A stretch of DNA of 64,000 bases, from positions 434,001 through 498,000 of the forward strand of contig CP159990.1 of the NCBI GenBank assembly GCA_040702975.1. Direction: 5' to 3'. Each line of letters starts with the position of its first letter. Within the stretch, counting starts at the first letter, position 1. The notes under the pieces were generated by a model, which worked only from the letters and a program-made list of their open reading frames with translations, had not been told where the DNA came from and made no database searches. The stretch comes from Roseburia hominis. GTDB taxonomy: Bacteria; Bacillota; Clostridia; Lachnospirales; Lachnospiraceae. The position numbers were made by a program, and so were the translations under genes. Of this stretch, positions 16,401 to 24,770 are shown in pieces.

Positions 16401-18319
16401 GGTAGTGTCAAGTAATCTATGAAAAAACGAGCCGAAAAAAACAGGCTCAAGTGAACCTTGAAAATTGCAAATATATCACACAATAAGTCCTCCGAAGGCT
16501 CAGGGCTCTGCCCTAAGAACCAGCAAGGAGCCAGCCCTTTGACCCATTTTCGGGCTCTGCCCGAACCCGTCCTCGCCGGAAGGCAGGAAAAGGGCGCACT
16601 TGCCCCCTTTTCTGCTGTACAGGATAATCCGAGAACCTTATGTCAAGTGACTTTCGCGGCATAACGGGGCCCCTGCCCCATTATTCCACGGTTCACCTGA
16701 CAACAGTTCCGCTCCGTTTATGCAGTTCCCGATTTTTGTAGATTCAGGATTGTCTGCTGACCGAGGAAGATCAGGAGCTGCCATTTTCCCGGCATATTGT
16801 CCGTGCCTTTCAGCATATCCACTTCGTTAAGTACATGATAGTTGTTGTGCTTGTGAGGACGGAGAAAGTTATAATAAGCAACCCATAAAGCCAGGTCATA
16901 GTTGGCACCGTCGATGTTGTCAAATCCGTTTGTTTTCCGGTAGGATGCTTTGTATGTGCGGTTGAGCCGCTCGATCATCTGTTTGAATGGCCGGAACTCT
17001 TTGGAAACAGCATCGTCGTTGGTAAGTCCAATCACCTGAGTGATGTTGAATTTAAAAGCATCACCGAATTCATGGAAGAACTGCTGTGCCGCTAAGGGAT
17101 AGGCACTGTAACCATCAGCAATAAAACGGAAGTTTTTGGGAAGTTCTTTCAAGTGGCGGAAGGCCATGCGCATCGCCATGATGCAGGGGCCGACACCACG
17201 GTTATCAGACACCTGGTAGCCGATAATGGAACGTTTGGCGGCGTCCATGATGAACCAGATATAGGTCTTGATCCCGCGGATTTTGATGTAGGTCTCATCA
17301 GCGGTAAAGGTATCACCGGCATCATAATCGTAGTTGTCTACAAAAGGTTTGATACAGATGGCGGCTGTCTTGCAGTAGTTGGCGATCTGCTGGTGGGAGA
17401 TCTGGATGTTATACAGGTCTTTGAGAGCCTGCGAGGTCTTTCTGAGGGAAAGGCTGAGGTTCACGTGAAGTGTCAGACACAGGGACATGACATGGGAGTC
17501 GAACTTGCTGAACCTGAGGGAGGAAGCATTCCTGGGGAGAGAGTTTAAGTCCATCTTAAAGAAATCTATCGTGAATTCACGGTAGATATAATGGAGCTTG
17601 TATTCGTTCTTGCCATAATCTTTTTCGAGATGTTCTTTATCGACTTTCTTCAGGTTATGAAGATAGTAAGGGCATTTCGGGTTGACGCATTTATGGATGA
17701 TAAAGTGCTTGCGTTCTTTCTTATGTGCCAGAGCGTTGCCGCAGTGAGGGCAGCGAAGGGTGTATTGTTTAGAGAAACGGTTCTCATCAGGAGAAAAAGT
17801 GGTGTTGCAGACCTTGCATTTAATCTGCCCCTTTTTACCGTTGTTGCGGTAGAGGAAGGGCTGGGGAGCATGACAGCAGGGACATATGAGGTCCTCAGGG
17901 ATATCGCATTCCTTGCGGCGTGCAATAGGTCTGATCTTTTCGTGATACTTGTGATCAAAGTAGGGAATCAGGAGCTGCCAGTCCCAGTCATTTTGATGGA
18001 TCTGCATTTTGGGAAGCTCATCAGTTTTGAACTTCTGGTATTTAGGAGAATGAGAATCATCAAAGGCCCACTGCTTGAGGGGGATATATTTGCAGATAAA
18101 GTGAATCAGCCAGCAGTTTTGTTGGTAAAGATATTGAATTACAGAGAGTAAGTATTGTATAATGTCCATGAGCATTGGCTCCTTTCGTGAGTGTTGTTTT
18201 GGTCGATGACATTATACACGAAAAAGGGAGGTCAATGCTCTTTTTATTGCAGATTTCCCTAAAAATCAAGGTTTTTATAAGATTTTGGAACAAAAAAACA
18301 GGTAGTTTTTGACACTACC
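16401..18319. mobile_element. IS6-like insertion sequence
   Basis: Element of 1919 bases with perfect 11-base terminal inverted repeats GGTAGTGTCAA / TTGACACTACC and 8-base target duplications ATGCGGTA. Eight-base duplications and the transposase type fit the IS6 family, although the transposase is about twice the usual length. Removing one duplication and the element restores a continuous tctC-tctB junction with a GGAGGA ribosome site, so the insertion is recent and precise. The left 300 bases hold no convincing gene; a frame at 16458-16664 lacks a ribosome site. Confidence 0.92.
16718..18175 (-). CDS. DDE transposase of IS6-like element with zinc ribbons
   Basis: Transposase of 485 residues. 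The N-terminal half carries two Cys clusters (CPCCHAPQPF with KCKVC, and RCPHCGNAL with KCVNPKCPYY), i.e. zinc ribbons for DNA binding. A helix-turn-helix-like segment follows (SQALKDLYNIQISHQQI). The catalytic DDE core is TFTADETYIKIRG (first Asp), RFIADGYSAYPLA (second Asp) and QMIERLNRTYKASY (Glu). The start follows AAGGAG. IS6/IS26-type cores have the same spacing; the long zinc-binding N-terminus marks the larger clostridial subgroup. The gene appears intact. Confidence 0.9.
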   Translation of the reverse strand: MLMDIIQYLLSVIQYLYQQNCWLIHFICKYIPLKQWAFDDSHSPKYQKFKTDELPKMQIHQNDWDWQLLIPYFDHKYHEKIRPIARRKECDIPEDLICPCCHAPQPFLYRNNGKKGQIKCKVCNTTFSPDENRFSKQYTLRCPHCGNALAHKKERKHFIIHKCVNPKCPYYLHNLKKVDKEHLEKDYGKNEYKLHYIYREFTIDFFKMDLNSLPRNASSLRFSKFDSHVMSLCLTLHVNLSLSLRKTSQALKDLYNIQISHQQIANYCKTAAICIKPFVDNYDYDAGDTFTADETYIKIRGIKTYIWFIMDAAKRSIIGYQVSDNRGVGPCIMAMRMAFRHLKELPKNFRFIADGYSAYPLAAQQFFHEFGDAFKFNITQVIGLTNDDAVSKEFRPFKQMIERLNRTYKASYRKTNGFDNIDGANYDLALWVAYYNFLRPHKHNNYHVLNEVDMLKGTDNMPGKWQLLIFLGQQTILNLQKSGTA

Positions 18320-18327
18320 ATGCGGTA
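18320..18327 (+). repeat. target-site duplication, right
   Basis: ATGCGGTA, matching 16393-16400. Confidence 0.92.
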
Positions 18328-18342
18328 TATGGAGGACGGATT

Positions 18343-18573
18343 ATGTTAAGTGAACTATTGGCGGGTGCAATCACATCGCTTATTGGTGCTGTACTTTTTA
18401 TTACCACGCTGCTGAATCCAAAGCTTACTTTTACTACGGTATTAAATGACGGAACTCCGGGAGCGGGTTTTTTCCCGATGATATTCAGCGCTGTCCTGTT
18501 TGCACTTGGGCTTGCGATGGTGATTAAAAATGCAAGGAAAATCCCCGGGAAAAGCAGCCTTCCGAAGAGATGA
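18343..18573 (+). CDS. tctB: TctB-like small subunit, N-terminal half
   Basis: Membrane protein of 76 residues with two helices (LLAGAITSLIGAVLFITTLL and FFPMIFSAVLFALGLAMVI). The GAGFFP phrase between them is the typical first half of TctB, the small integral subunit of tripartite tricarboxylate transporters. A normal TctB has about 150 residues and four helices in one chain; here the frame stops after two and a second gene supplies the rest. The ATG follows GGAGGA. It ends with an ATGA overlap with the next frame. Confidence 0.8.
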   Translation: MLSELLAGAITSLIGAVLFITTLLNPKLTFTTVLNDGTPGAGFFPMIFSAVLFALGLAMVIKNARKIPGKSSLPKR

Positions 18574-18821
18574 TGGCTAAAAAGGCAGCAATAACAAAGG
18601 GAAATATTATCGCGGCGGTAGCCATTTTTGCGGCCATAATATTGTTTATTGTTTTTTGGAAACTGACAAAGCAATTCTATATATGTTTGTTTGGACTGAC
18701 CTTAGCCGTGAACCTGCTTTTTCGCAGACCTGTTCGATTTACGATCCTTTTTTCCATTGGTTTGACGGTGTTCATGTATTTGATGTTTACAGTTGGTTTT
18801 TCCATACAGTTTATTATTTAG
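18570..18821 (+). CDS. TctB-like small subunit, C-terminal half
   Basis: Membrane protein of 83 residues with helices at about 13-32, 38-50 and 58-80, resembling the second half of TctB. Its start overlaps the preceding stop in ATGATGG (ATG at 18570 or 18573). Together with the previous gene it makes up a TctB of ordinary size and topology. This could be a natural two-chain TctB made by coupled translation, or an old frameshift; the clean ATGA overlap favours the former. Confidence 0.72.
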   Translation: MMAKKAAITKGNIIAAVAIFAAIILFIVFWKLTKQFYICLFGLTLAVNLLFRRPVRFTILFSIGLTVFMYLMFTVGFSIQFII

Positions 18822-18841
18822 CATAAAGGAGGGAGTAAAAA

Positions 18842-20359
18842 ATGTCATTATCAATATGGGGCGAGGCTTTTTCTTCGTTGATGCAGATAGACATCATACT
18901 GGCGCTTATTATTGGCGTTTTAGTAGGCACATTTATCGGTGCGCTTCCTGCTTTATCGGGAACCATGGGTGTTGCCATAATGACGCCATTAACGTTTTGG
19001 CTTTCAAAAGAATGTGGTTTTGCAATGCTTATAGGTCTTTACAATGCAGCGTGCTTTGCCGGAGGTATCTCCGCAGTGCTTATTAATACCCCGGGAACCC
19101 CGTCATCCGTAACACAGTGTTTTGACGGCTATCCCCTTTATTTAAAGGGGAAAGGCGGGCTGGCTTTGGGAATCAATGCGATTTTTTCTTTCATAGGCAG
19201 TATAATCAGTATTTTCTTTTTAGCTGTTCTTGCGGAGCCGATCGCAAGATTCACGGTATCCTTTGGACCGGCGGAGTATTTTATGATCTCACTTTTTGGC
19301 ATTGTGATGATGATAGCCGTTGCGGAAGGAAAAGTGCTAAAAGGTTTTATCATGGGAACGCTGGGAATTTTACTGGCGTGCGTGGGCTTGGATCCGATAT
19401 TGGGGATGCCGCGTTTTACATTTGGAAGTGTTTCCCTACTTGCGGGCATCGATTTCATACCGGTGATAGTAGGCATATTTGGATTGGGAGAAGTCCTCTA
19501 CCAAACGGTTATCAGAAATGAGAAGCTTGAGAAGGAAAGCCAGGAAAAACGGCATATAAACATGAAGCTGGGAAGTATATGGCCGAAAAAGGAACAAATG
19601 GGTAAATGGATGCCTATGGCGCTTGTTACCGCGTGCGTTTCGACGGTGATCGGTGCAATACCGGCTGCCGGCGGCGATATCTCTACTATTATATGCTGGG
19701 GAAATGCCAAAAAATTCTCCAGGCATTCAGAGGAGTACGGAAAAGGTTCTCTGGAGGGCTTCATGGTATCAAGCACTGCAAATAATGGGGTCGTGGGTGG
19801 TGCGATGATGACAATGCTTACGCTTGGTCTGCCGGGTGATTCGGTCACTGCCGTACTTATCGGTTCTCTCATGATGTACGGCCTTCAGCCGGGGTGGTCT
19901 ATGTTTAACGAACATCAGGTGTTCACGGCACAGATTATTTTGCTAATGGCGTTTGCAAGCGTTGGTTTCCTGATCGTGGGGCTGGCCACTGCAAAGATTT
20001 GTTCAAAATTCTTTAACGTGTCACAGCCCACGATCTGGACGTGTATTGTGATTTTGTGCATTGTCGGTTCCTTTTCTCTTAACGGCAGGTTTGGCGATGT
20101 TGTCATCATGCTTGTCATGGGAGTTCTGGGATTTTTTATGAAATATTTTGACTTTCCGGCAGGCCCATTGGTTCTTGGGCTGCTGCTCGGGGAGACACTG
20201 GAATCAAATATGCGGAAGGCACTTTCGATATCAGGCGGTGATTACAGTTACTTTTTCCGTCGTCCGGTTTCTTGTGTAATCTTCGCTTTGATAATTGCTA
20301 CTTTGATATTTCCATTTGTTAAAAAATTTGTAAAGAGCGTAAGACAAAAACGTGGGTAG
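18842..20359 (+). CDS. tctA: TctA-type large membrane subunit of tripartite tricarboxylate transporter
   Basis: Transport channel of 505 residues with about 12 membrane helices. The family signatures are LPALSGTMGVAIMTPLTF near the N-terminus, GISAVLINTPGTPSSVTQCFDGYPL, and the second-half copy IPAAGGDISTIICW and TLGLPGDSVTAVLIG. Full length for the family (about 500). Preceded by AAAGGAGGG. It works with the TctC binding protein at 15380 and the two TctB pieces to import a carboxylate with Na+ or H+. Confidence 0.94.
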   Translation: MSLSIWGEAFSSLMQIDIILALIIGVLVGTFIGALPALSGTMGVAIMTPLTFWLSKECGFAMLIGLYNAACFAGGISAVLINTPGTPSSVTQCFDGYPLYLKGKGGLALGINAIFSFIGSIISIFFLAVLAEPIARFTVSFGPAEYFMISLFGIVMMIAVAEGKVLKGFIMGTLGILLACVGLDPILGMPRFTFGSVSLLAGIDFIPVIVGIFGLGEVLYQTVIRNEKLEKESQEKRHINMKLGSIWPKKEQMGKWMPMALVTACVSTVIGAIPAAGGDISTIICWGNAKKFSRHSEEYGKGSLEGFMVSSTANNGVVGGAMMTMLTLGLPGDSVTAVLIGSLMMYGLQPGWSMFNEHQVFTAQIILLMAFASVGFLIVGLATAKICSKFFNVSQPTIWTCIVILCIVGSFSLNGRFGDVVIMLVMGVLGFFMKYFDFPAGPLVLGLLLGETLESNMRKALSISGGDYSYFFRRPVSCVIFALIIATLIFPFVKKFVKSVRQKRG

Positions 20360-20385
20360 AGTGAAATACAGATTAGGAGCATTTT

Positions 20386-21411
20386 ATGGACAAAAGTATT
20401 GTTTTATATGGAGATTTGATGGAAAGGCTCAGCCCGGCAGGAATGGGAAAAATCGTTCAGGCAGATCAATATGAAGTGAGGTTCACCGGAGCTGAAGCGA
20501 ATGTCGGGGTATCCTGTGCGAACTACGGAATGAAGGCGTATGTGGTGGGGCGTGTCCCGGACCACGATGTCGGGCAGGCGTGCATTAATTACCTTCGCAG
20601 ATACGGGCTTGACACGTCTTTTATTGTAAGAGGGGGTGAGCGGCTTGCCATATTATATACGGAGACCGGATATTCGCAGCGTCCTTCCAGGGTCATATAC
20701 GATCGCGGTCATAGTTCTTTTGCATATTTAGAACCGGGAACTTTAGAATGGGAAAAAATCCTCGAAGGAAAAGACTGGTTCCATTTTTCAGGTACGGCGC
20801 CGGCGATGGGAGAAGGACCGAGAGAAGAATTGCTCAGAGGGCTGAAGATTGCGAAACAGATGAATGTAATGGTCAGTGTTGATTACAATTACAGGCATAA
20901 GCTCTGGGATAAAAAGACCGCGCGTAAAACGATGGAGACATTGATGGAATATGTGGATGTCGGCATTGGAAATGAAGAAGACTGTGAAGCTGTTTTCGGG
21001 ATAAAGGCAGAAGGGACTGACTTTGAAAAAGGGAATGTTGATGAAAAGTCCTACACCATCGTTGCCGAGAAGATGGTAAAGCGTTATGGGCTTAAAATGC
21101 AGGCGATCACGCTGAGGGAAAGCATATCTGCCAGCAAAAATGGCTGGTCGGCGATCCTTCATGATGGGGAGCAGTGCTATACGAGCAAAAATTATATGGT
21201 AGATCTGGTGGATCGCATCGGCGGAGGGGATTCCTTTGCGGGCGGCCTGATTTATGGATTGTGCAGCGGTATGGATAAACAGGCGGCATTGGAATTTGCG
21301 GTTGCAGCGTCCTGTATAAAACAGACGATACCGGGAGATTTTAACTTAGTATCAAGAGAGGATGTACTCGCACTTGTAAATGGAAATGCATCAGGAAGGG
21401 TACAGCGTTAA
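20386..21411 (+). CDS. kdgK: 2-dehydro-3-deoxygluconokinase (PfkB family)
   Basis: Sugar kinase of 341 residues of the ribokinase/PfkB family. The start region (SIVLYGDLMERLSPAG) and the substrate block GAEANVGVSCANYGM are typical of KDG kinases, and the C-terminal anion-hole motif DRIGGGDSFAGGLIYG contains the catalytic Asp. It phosphorylates 2-keto-3-deoxygluconate to KDPG using ATP. Co-transcribed with the transporter (26 bases after tctA) and with the KDPG aldolase two genes on, so the substrate assignment is well supported by context. Confidence 0.88.
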   Translation: MDKSIVLYGDLMERLSPAGMGKIVQADQYEVRFTGAEANVGVSCANYGMKAYVVGRVPDHDVGQACINYLRRYGLDTSFIVRGGERLAILYTETGYSQRPSRVIYDRGHSSFAYLEPGTLEWEKILEGKDWFHFSGTAPAMGEGPREELLRGLKIAKQMNVMVSVDYNYRHKLWDKKTARKTMETLMEYVDVGIGNEEDCEAVFGIKAEGTDFEKGNVDEKSYTIVAEKMVKRYGLKMQAITLRESISASKNGWSAILHDGEQCYTSKNYMVDLVDRIGGGDSFAGGLIYGLCSGMDKQAALEFAVAASCIKQTIPGDFNLVSREDVLALVNGNASGRVQR

Positions 21412-21433
21412 GTGGAAGGGAGATGAGAAAGGG

Positions 21434-23080
21434 ATGAATAAAACTATGAACTGCGATGTGCTGGTTGTCGGAGCGGGCGCTGCCGGTATGCGTGCGGCCG
21501 TTGCGGCGCAGCAGCAAGGCGCCAGTGTGATCCTGGCGGTCAAAGGGCGTGTCGGCAGCTCAGGAGCTTCCTGTTATAAGGTGACAGAAGCTTCGGGATT
21601 TGCAGTGGCCGATAGTTATCGTTGCAGGGAAGATAATCCGGATGTTCATTACGAGGATATTATGCGTGCCGGGCATGGCATGTGTGACCCGGAGGTTGTC
21701 AGAACATTGGTAGATGGGGCGGTCGGAACGGTTCGGGAACTCGAGAATTTTGGAGTGGAATTCGAAAAGGAAGGCGGAAAATATCTCGTTTCACAGGGAT
21801 GTTTTGCTTCTCTTCCGAGAAATTACAATCTTCGCGGACATGGAAGTAAAATTGTTAATGCCTTAAAAAATGCATTAAACGAAAAGACCGTAGTATTAGA
21901 AAACACGATGGTCTCCGACCTTCTGGTCGAGAACGGAAGATGTATAGGAGCAGCCGCGATAGCAAGAAGCGGGGCTGTGACGATCATTTATGCCGGCACG
22001 GTAATCCTGGCAAGCGGCGGTGCGGGGCAGCTGTTCAAATATTCGCTTAATCCCAAAGAGATGACAGGAGATAGCTATGCTCTTGGATATCTTGCGGGAG
22101 CACGGATTATGAATATGGAATTTATGCAGGTCGGAATGGGGGTTCTGGCACCGGGCCTTTCGATATTAAATTCATGGATCTGGGCGTTGCATCCGCATGT
22201 CACGGATAAAGAGGAAAAGTCGGTCTTCCCCGATACATTTCCGGATGGCATTGCGCTGGAAGCTGCGATGGATGCAAAATCGGTGCATTATCCGTTTAGC
22301 AGTGAATCGACGTCGAAAAATATTGAGCTGTCGATCCAGAACGCCGTAGCTTCAGGGAAAGGGCTGGAGCATGGAGGGGTGCGGCTCGATGTGAGAGAGG
22401 CGCTTAAGGCCGGGAATAAAGTAGATCTGCCGTTATTTGAAGATATGTGGCGGCTTACGAATCAATGGTTCTTACAAAGAGGAATTGATGCAAAGAACGC
22501 TCCAATGGAAATTGCCTGTTTTGCCCATGCCATAAATGGGGGAATAAAAATTGATTCCAAAGGAAGAAGTTCGGTTCCGGGGCTGTATGCGGTCGGCGAG
22601 GCGGCAGCCGGGCCCCATGGCGCGGACAGACTAGGGGGAAATATGTTGGTCACCTGCGTTGTGTACGGTAAAATTGCCGGTGAGGAGGCTGCAAAGGAAG
22701 CGCTCGCTTTAGACAAGAATTTTCCCGAAACAGTACAATATCATTTACTTAAAGCAGAGGGAGCCGGCCGTCCTGCCGGTGAGATCATGGGGGAGATCCG
22801 GCAGCATATGCTCAATGATTTGCTGGTCATTCGTTCCGAAGAAAAATGCATACATTTAAGGGAGCAGCTTGCGCGCTTAAAGGAGGAAGCCCAAAATGCA
22901 ATCTATGATGAGAATGACGTCTGGGGGCCTTATCAGATGAGAAATATGTTCCTGACGGCAGATATGATGCTTAAAGCTGCGCAGGCACGCAGGGAAAGCA
23001 GGGGCAGTCATTATAGAGAAGATTATCCTTACGAATCTCCTGTATTTGATAGGCCATTTGTAATTCAAAAACCATTATGA
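21434..23080 (+). CDS. FAD-dependent oxidoreductase (succinate dehydrogenase/fumarate reductase flavoprotein type)
   Basis: Flavoprotein of 548 residues from the ATG at 21434; another ATG at 21446 is possible. Residues 6-40 form the dinucleotide-binding fold CDVLVVGAGAAGMRAA. RGHGSKIVNALKNAL and ILASGGAGQLFKYSLNP are the FAD_binding_2 blocks, and GLYAVGEAAAGPHGADRLGGN is the C-terminal flavin motif. A helical fumarate-reductase C-terminal region follows (QMRNMFLTADMMLKAAQARR). No iron-sulfur or membrane partner subunit is adjacent. Its place between KDG kinase and KDPG aldolase suggests that it oxidises or reduces the incoming sugar acid, but the reaction is unknown. L-aspartate oxidase is a relative and is less likely here. 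Confidence 0.8.
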   Translation: MNKTMNCDVLVVGAGAAGMRAAVAAQQQGASVILAVKGRVGSSGASCYKVTEASGFAVADSYRCREDNPDVHYEDIMRAGHGMCDPEVVRTLVDGAVGTVRELENFGVEFEKEGGKYLVSQGCFASLPRNYNLRGHGSKIVNALKNALNEKTVVLENTMVSDLLVENGRCIGAAAIARSGAVTIIYAGTVILASGGAGQLFKYSLNPKEMTGDSYALGYLAGARIMNMEFMQVGMGVLAPGLSILNSWIWALHPHVTDKEEKSVFPDTFPDGIALEAAMDAKSVHYPFSSESTSKNIELSIQNAVASGKGLEHGGVRLDVREALKAGNKVDLPLFEDMWRLTNQWFLQRGIDAKNAPMEIACFAHAINGGIKIDSKGRSSVPGLYAVGEAAAGPHGADRLGGNMLVTCVVYGKIAGEEAAKEALALDKNFPETVQYHLLKAEGAGRPAGEIMGEIRQHMLNDLLVIRSEEKCIHLREQLARLKEEAQNAIYDENDVWGPYQMRNMFLTADMMLKAAQARRESRGSHYREDYPYESPVFDRPFVIQKPL

Positions 23081-23102
23081 ACAGGATAAAGGAGTTTACA
23101 AA

Positions 23103-24071
23103 ATGACAGAAATAATGGAAATGATTTATAATGTAGGATTCGTTCCGGTGGTAACACTTCATGATGTAAATAAAGCAGTGTGTCTTGCGAATGCGTTGGA
23201 AAGAGGAGGAATTCCTATAATAGAAGTAACATACCGCACAGAGGAAGCCTCCGAGTGTATACGGGCGATTCGAAAAGAATGCCCGAATATGCTTGTCGGA
23301 GCAGGAACTGTTTTATCGGTCGCTCAGGCTGAGTGTGCGCGGGATAGCGGCGCGATGTTCGTAGTTTCGCCCGGGTATGATGAGGCGGTTGTGGAATATT
23401 GCTGTAATAATCAGATTCCTGTTATCCCGGGAGTCTCAAATGCGGGCGAGATTCAAAAAGGCGTAGCGGCGGGGTTAAAAGTTCTGAAACTATTTCCGGC
23501 GGAACCAATTGGGGGACTTTCCGCGATCCATTATTTAGCCGCACCATTTCCGGGAATTAAATTTCTTCCGGCAGGCGGGGTCGTTATGGATAATCTGGCA
23601 GAGTATATGTCTGACGAGTATGTATTTGCCTGCGCAGGTGGATTAGTCACAAGAAAGAATCTGCTCGAATCGGAAGACTGGGAGGGAATCTCAGCTCTTT
23701 GCAGGCAAGTGATAGCAGTATCCCTTGGGTTTGAATTTGCGCATGTGGGAATCAATTGTGAAACTTCGGAAAATGCTCATGCCTGTGCCGACCGTCTTGA
23801 AGAGTTATTTGGGTTTACGGGCGAAGAAGGAAAGAGTTCTATATTTTCTGCGGACAAGCGTATTGAGATTATGAAAAAGCCTTTCTATGGTATCAATGGC
23901 CATATAGGATTTTTTACAAATTCCGTAAGGAGAGCAATATATCAGTTGACGAAACAGGGATTTGGCGTCATTGAAGAGAGTATTCGATATGATGTTGACG
24001 GACAATTAAAATCTGTGTATTTGCAGGATAGTCTGAATGGATTCATGCTTCATATCGTACAGAAAAGTTAG
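23103..24071 (+). CDS. eda: KDPG/KHG aldolase with C-terminal VOC-like extension
   Basis: Protein of 322 residues. Residues 1-205 are a class I KDPG aldolase: Glu41 in EVTYRTEEA, the TIM-barrel strand MLVGAGTVLS, and the Schiff-base Lys129 in KLFPAE. It cleaves KDPG to pyruvate and glyceraldehyde 3-phosphate, the step after the kinase at 20386. Residues 210-322 (FEFAHVGINCETSENAHACADRL and onward, shortened here) look like a glyoxalase/VOC fold, an addition absent from the 210-residue classical enzyme. It may bind the substrate or a metal. Last gene of the cluster, followed by a strong terminator. Confidence 0.88.
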   Translation: MTEIMEMIYNVGFVPVVTLHDVNKAVCLANALERGGIPIIEVTYRTEEASECIRAIRKECPNMLVGAGTVLSVAQAECARDSGAMFVVSPGYDEAVVEYCCNNQIPVIPGVSNAGEIQKGVAAGLKVLKLFPAEPIGGLSAIHYLAAPFPGIKFLPAGGVVMDNLAEYMSDEYVFACAGGLVTRKNLLESEDWEGISALCRQVIAVSLGFEFAHVGINCETSENAHACADRLEELFGFTGEEGKSSIFSADKRIEIMKKPFYGINGHIGFFTNSVRRAIYQLTKQGFGVIEESIRYDVDGQLKSVYLQDSLNGFMLHIVQKS

Positions 24072-24080
24072 AAGGATTGT

Positions 24081-24137
24081 CGGAGCCGCTGCAATATAGA
24101 TGAAGGGGCATCTATAGAGCAGCGGCTCCGGTGTTTT
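24081..24137 (+). terminator. strong intrinsic terminator of the sugar-acid operon
   Basis: Long two-part stem: CGGAGCCGCTGC pairs with GCAGCGGCTCCG, and inside it TATAGATG pairs with CATCTATA around AAGGGG. A TTTTT run follows after GTG. Confidence 0.88.
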
Positions 24138-24138
24138 T

Positions 24139-24187
24139 GTTGCCGGGTATACCTGAAGTAAGGTCCAGTGGGCCTTATTCTGGCAAT
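24139..24187 (+). repeat. dispersed palindromic repeat family A, copy 2
   Basis: TTGCC...GGCAA outer arms and AAGGTCC/GGGCCTT inner arms with the shared phrase ATACCTGAA. It lies between the terminator and the nuclease remnant at 24237. Confidence 0.75.
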
Positions 24188-24236
24188 TGCATCGTTACTA
24201 TATTTGGAAAAGTATAGAGCGGAAAGTAACAGAGAT

Positions 24237-24533
24237 TTACTCTTCTTTGCACTTTCTGATCTCGTCCTCCGAGGTATCGCAGAGCATTATAATTTGCTCA
24301 TTGCTGAGACCTTGTTTTACCATTTTAATGATGATTCTCTGGCGTTCTTTTTCAATTCCTTTTTCAATATTTTCCTGGTCTCTCATCAATAATGTCATAT
24401 ATTCATGCCTCCATTCTCGATTCTTTTTTGCTTCTTGTACAGCTTCCTCAAGTTCTCGTACATAAACATCATCCGTTTTTTCACCGGCCAGATAATCCAG
24501 AAAAGCTTTTAACTCATCACTCACATCATCCAT
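24237..24533 (-). pseudogene. C-terminal remnant of a PD-(D/E)XK transposase
   Basis: Frame of 98 residues matching the conserved C-terminus of Rpn/PD-(D/E)XK transposases (SDELKAFLDYLAGE, REWRHEYMTLLMRD, IEKERQRIIIKMVKQGLSN; all typical). The nuclease domain is missing. The frame opens at an ATG only two bases from the -10 of the promoter-bearing repeat, too close for normal initiation, so the apparent start is an artefact of a deletion joining that repeat to the gene's middle. Family A repeat copy 2 is at its other end. Confidence 0.75.
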
Positions 24534-24535
24534 TT

Positions 24536-24592
24536 ATTATACACAATCCTTTTTTTAAATACAACTCAGGAATATCACTTTGGTTATATACG
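24536..24592 (-). repeat. promoter-bearing duplicated segment, copy 2
   Basis: Minus-strand TTGTAT (24559-24564), 17 bases, TATAAT (24536-24541): a near-consensus promoter with the same flanks as 13911-13967. It points into the nuclease remnant. Confidence 0.72.
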
Positions 24593-24683
24593 GTTATGGG
24601 GGATGCCAGAAATTGCGAAATTTTGCGGAAAAATAATAGAAAATAGGTAAGATGGAGGTATAAATTCATGTGAAATAATAGTA

Positions 24684-24718
24684 GCTTACCCAAAGGGCCA
24701 TGGGCCCTTTGGGTAAGC
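24684..24718. terminator. perfect palindrome, possible bidirectional stop
   Basis: A 16-base stem beginning GCTTACCCAAAGGGCC and its exact complement around a three-base loop. It lies downstream of the hydrolase gene (ends 24771). There is no T run, so it may be a repeat relic rather than a terminator; CCCAAAGGGC also occurs in family B repeats. Confidence 0.5.
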
Positions 24719-24770
24719 ATAGTAACAGAATAATGAACTACCGGTATCGGCGCCGTACATTTTTTACCGT

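Noticed and set aside
16458..16664. Frame of 68 codons inside the left part of the IS6-like element
   Set aside because: No ribosome site, odd composition and no resemblance to transposition genes.
17153..18151. Plus-strand frames inside the IS transposase
   Set aside because: Antisense shadows of the zinc-ribbon/DDE transposase gene.
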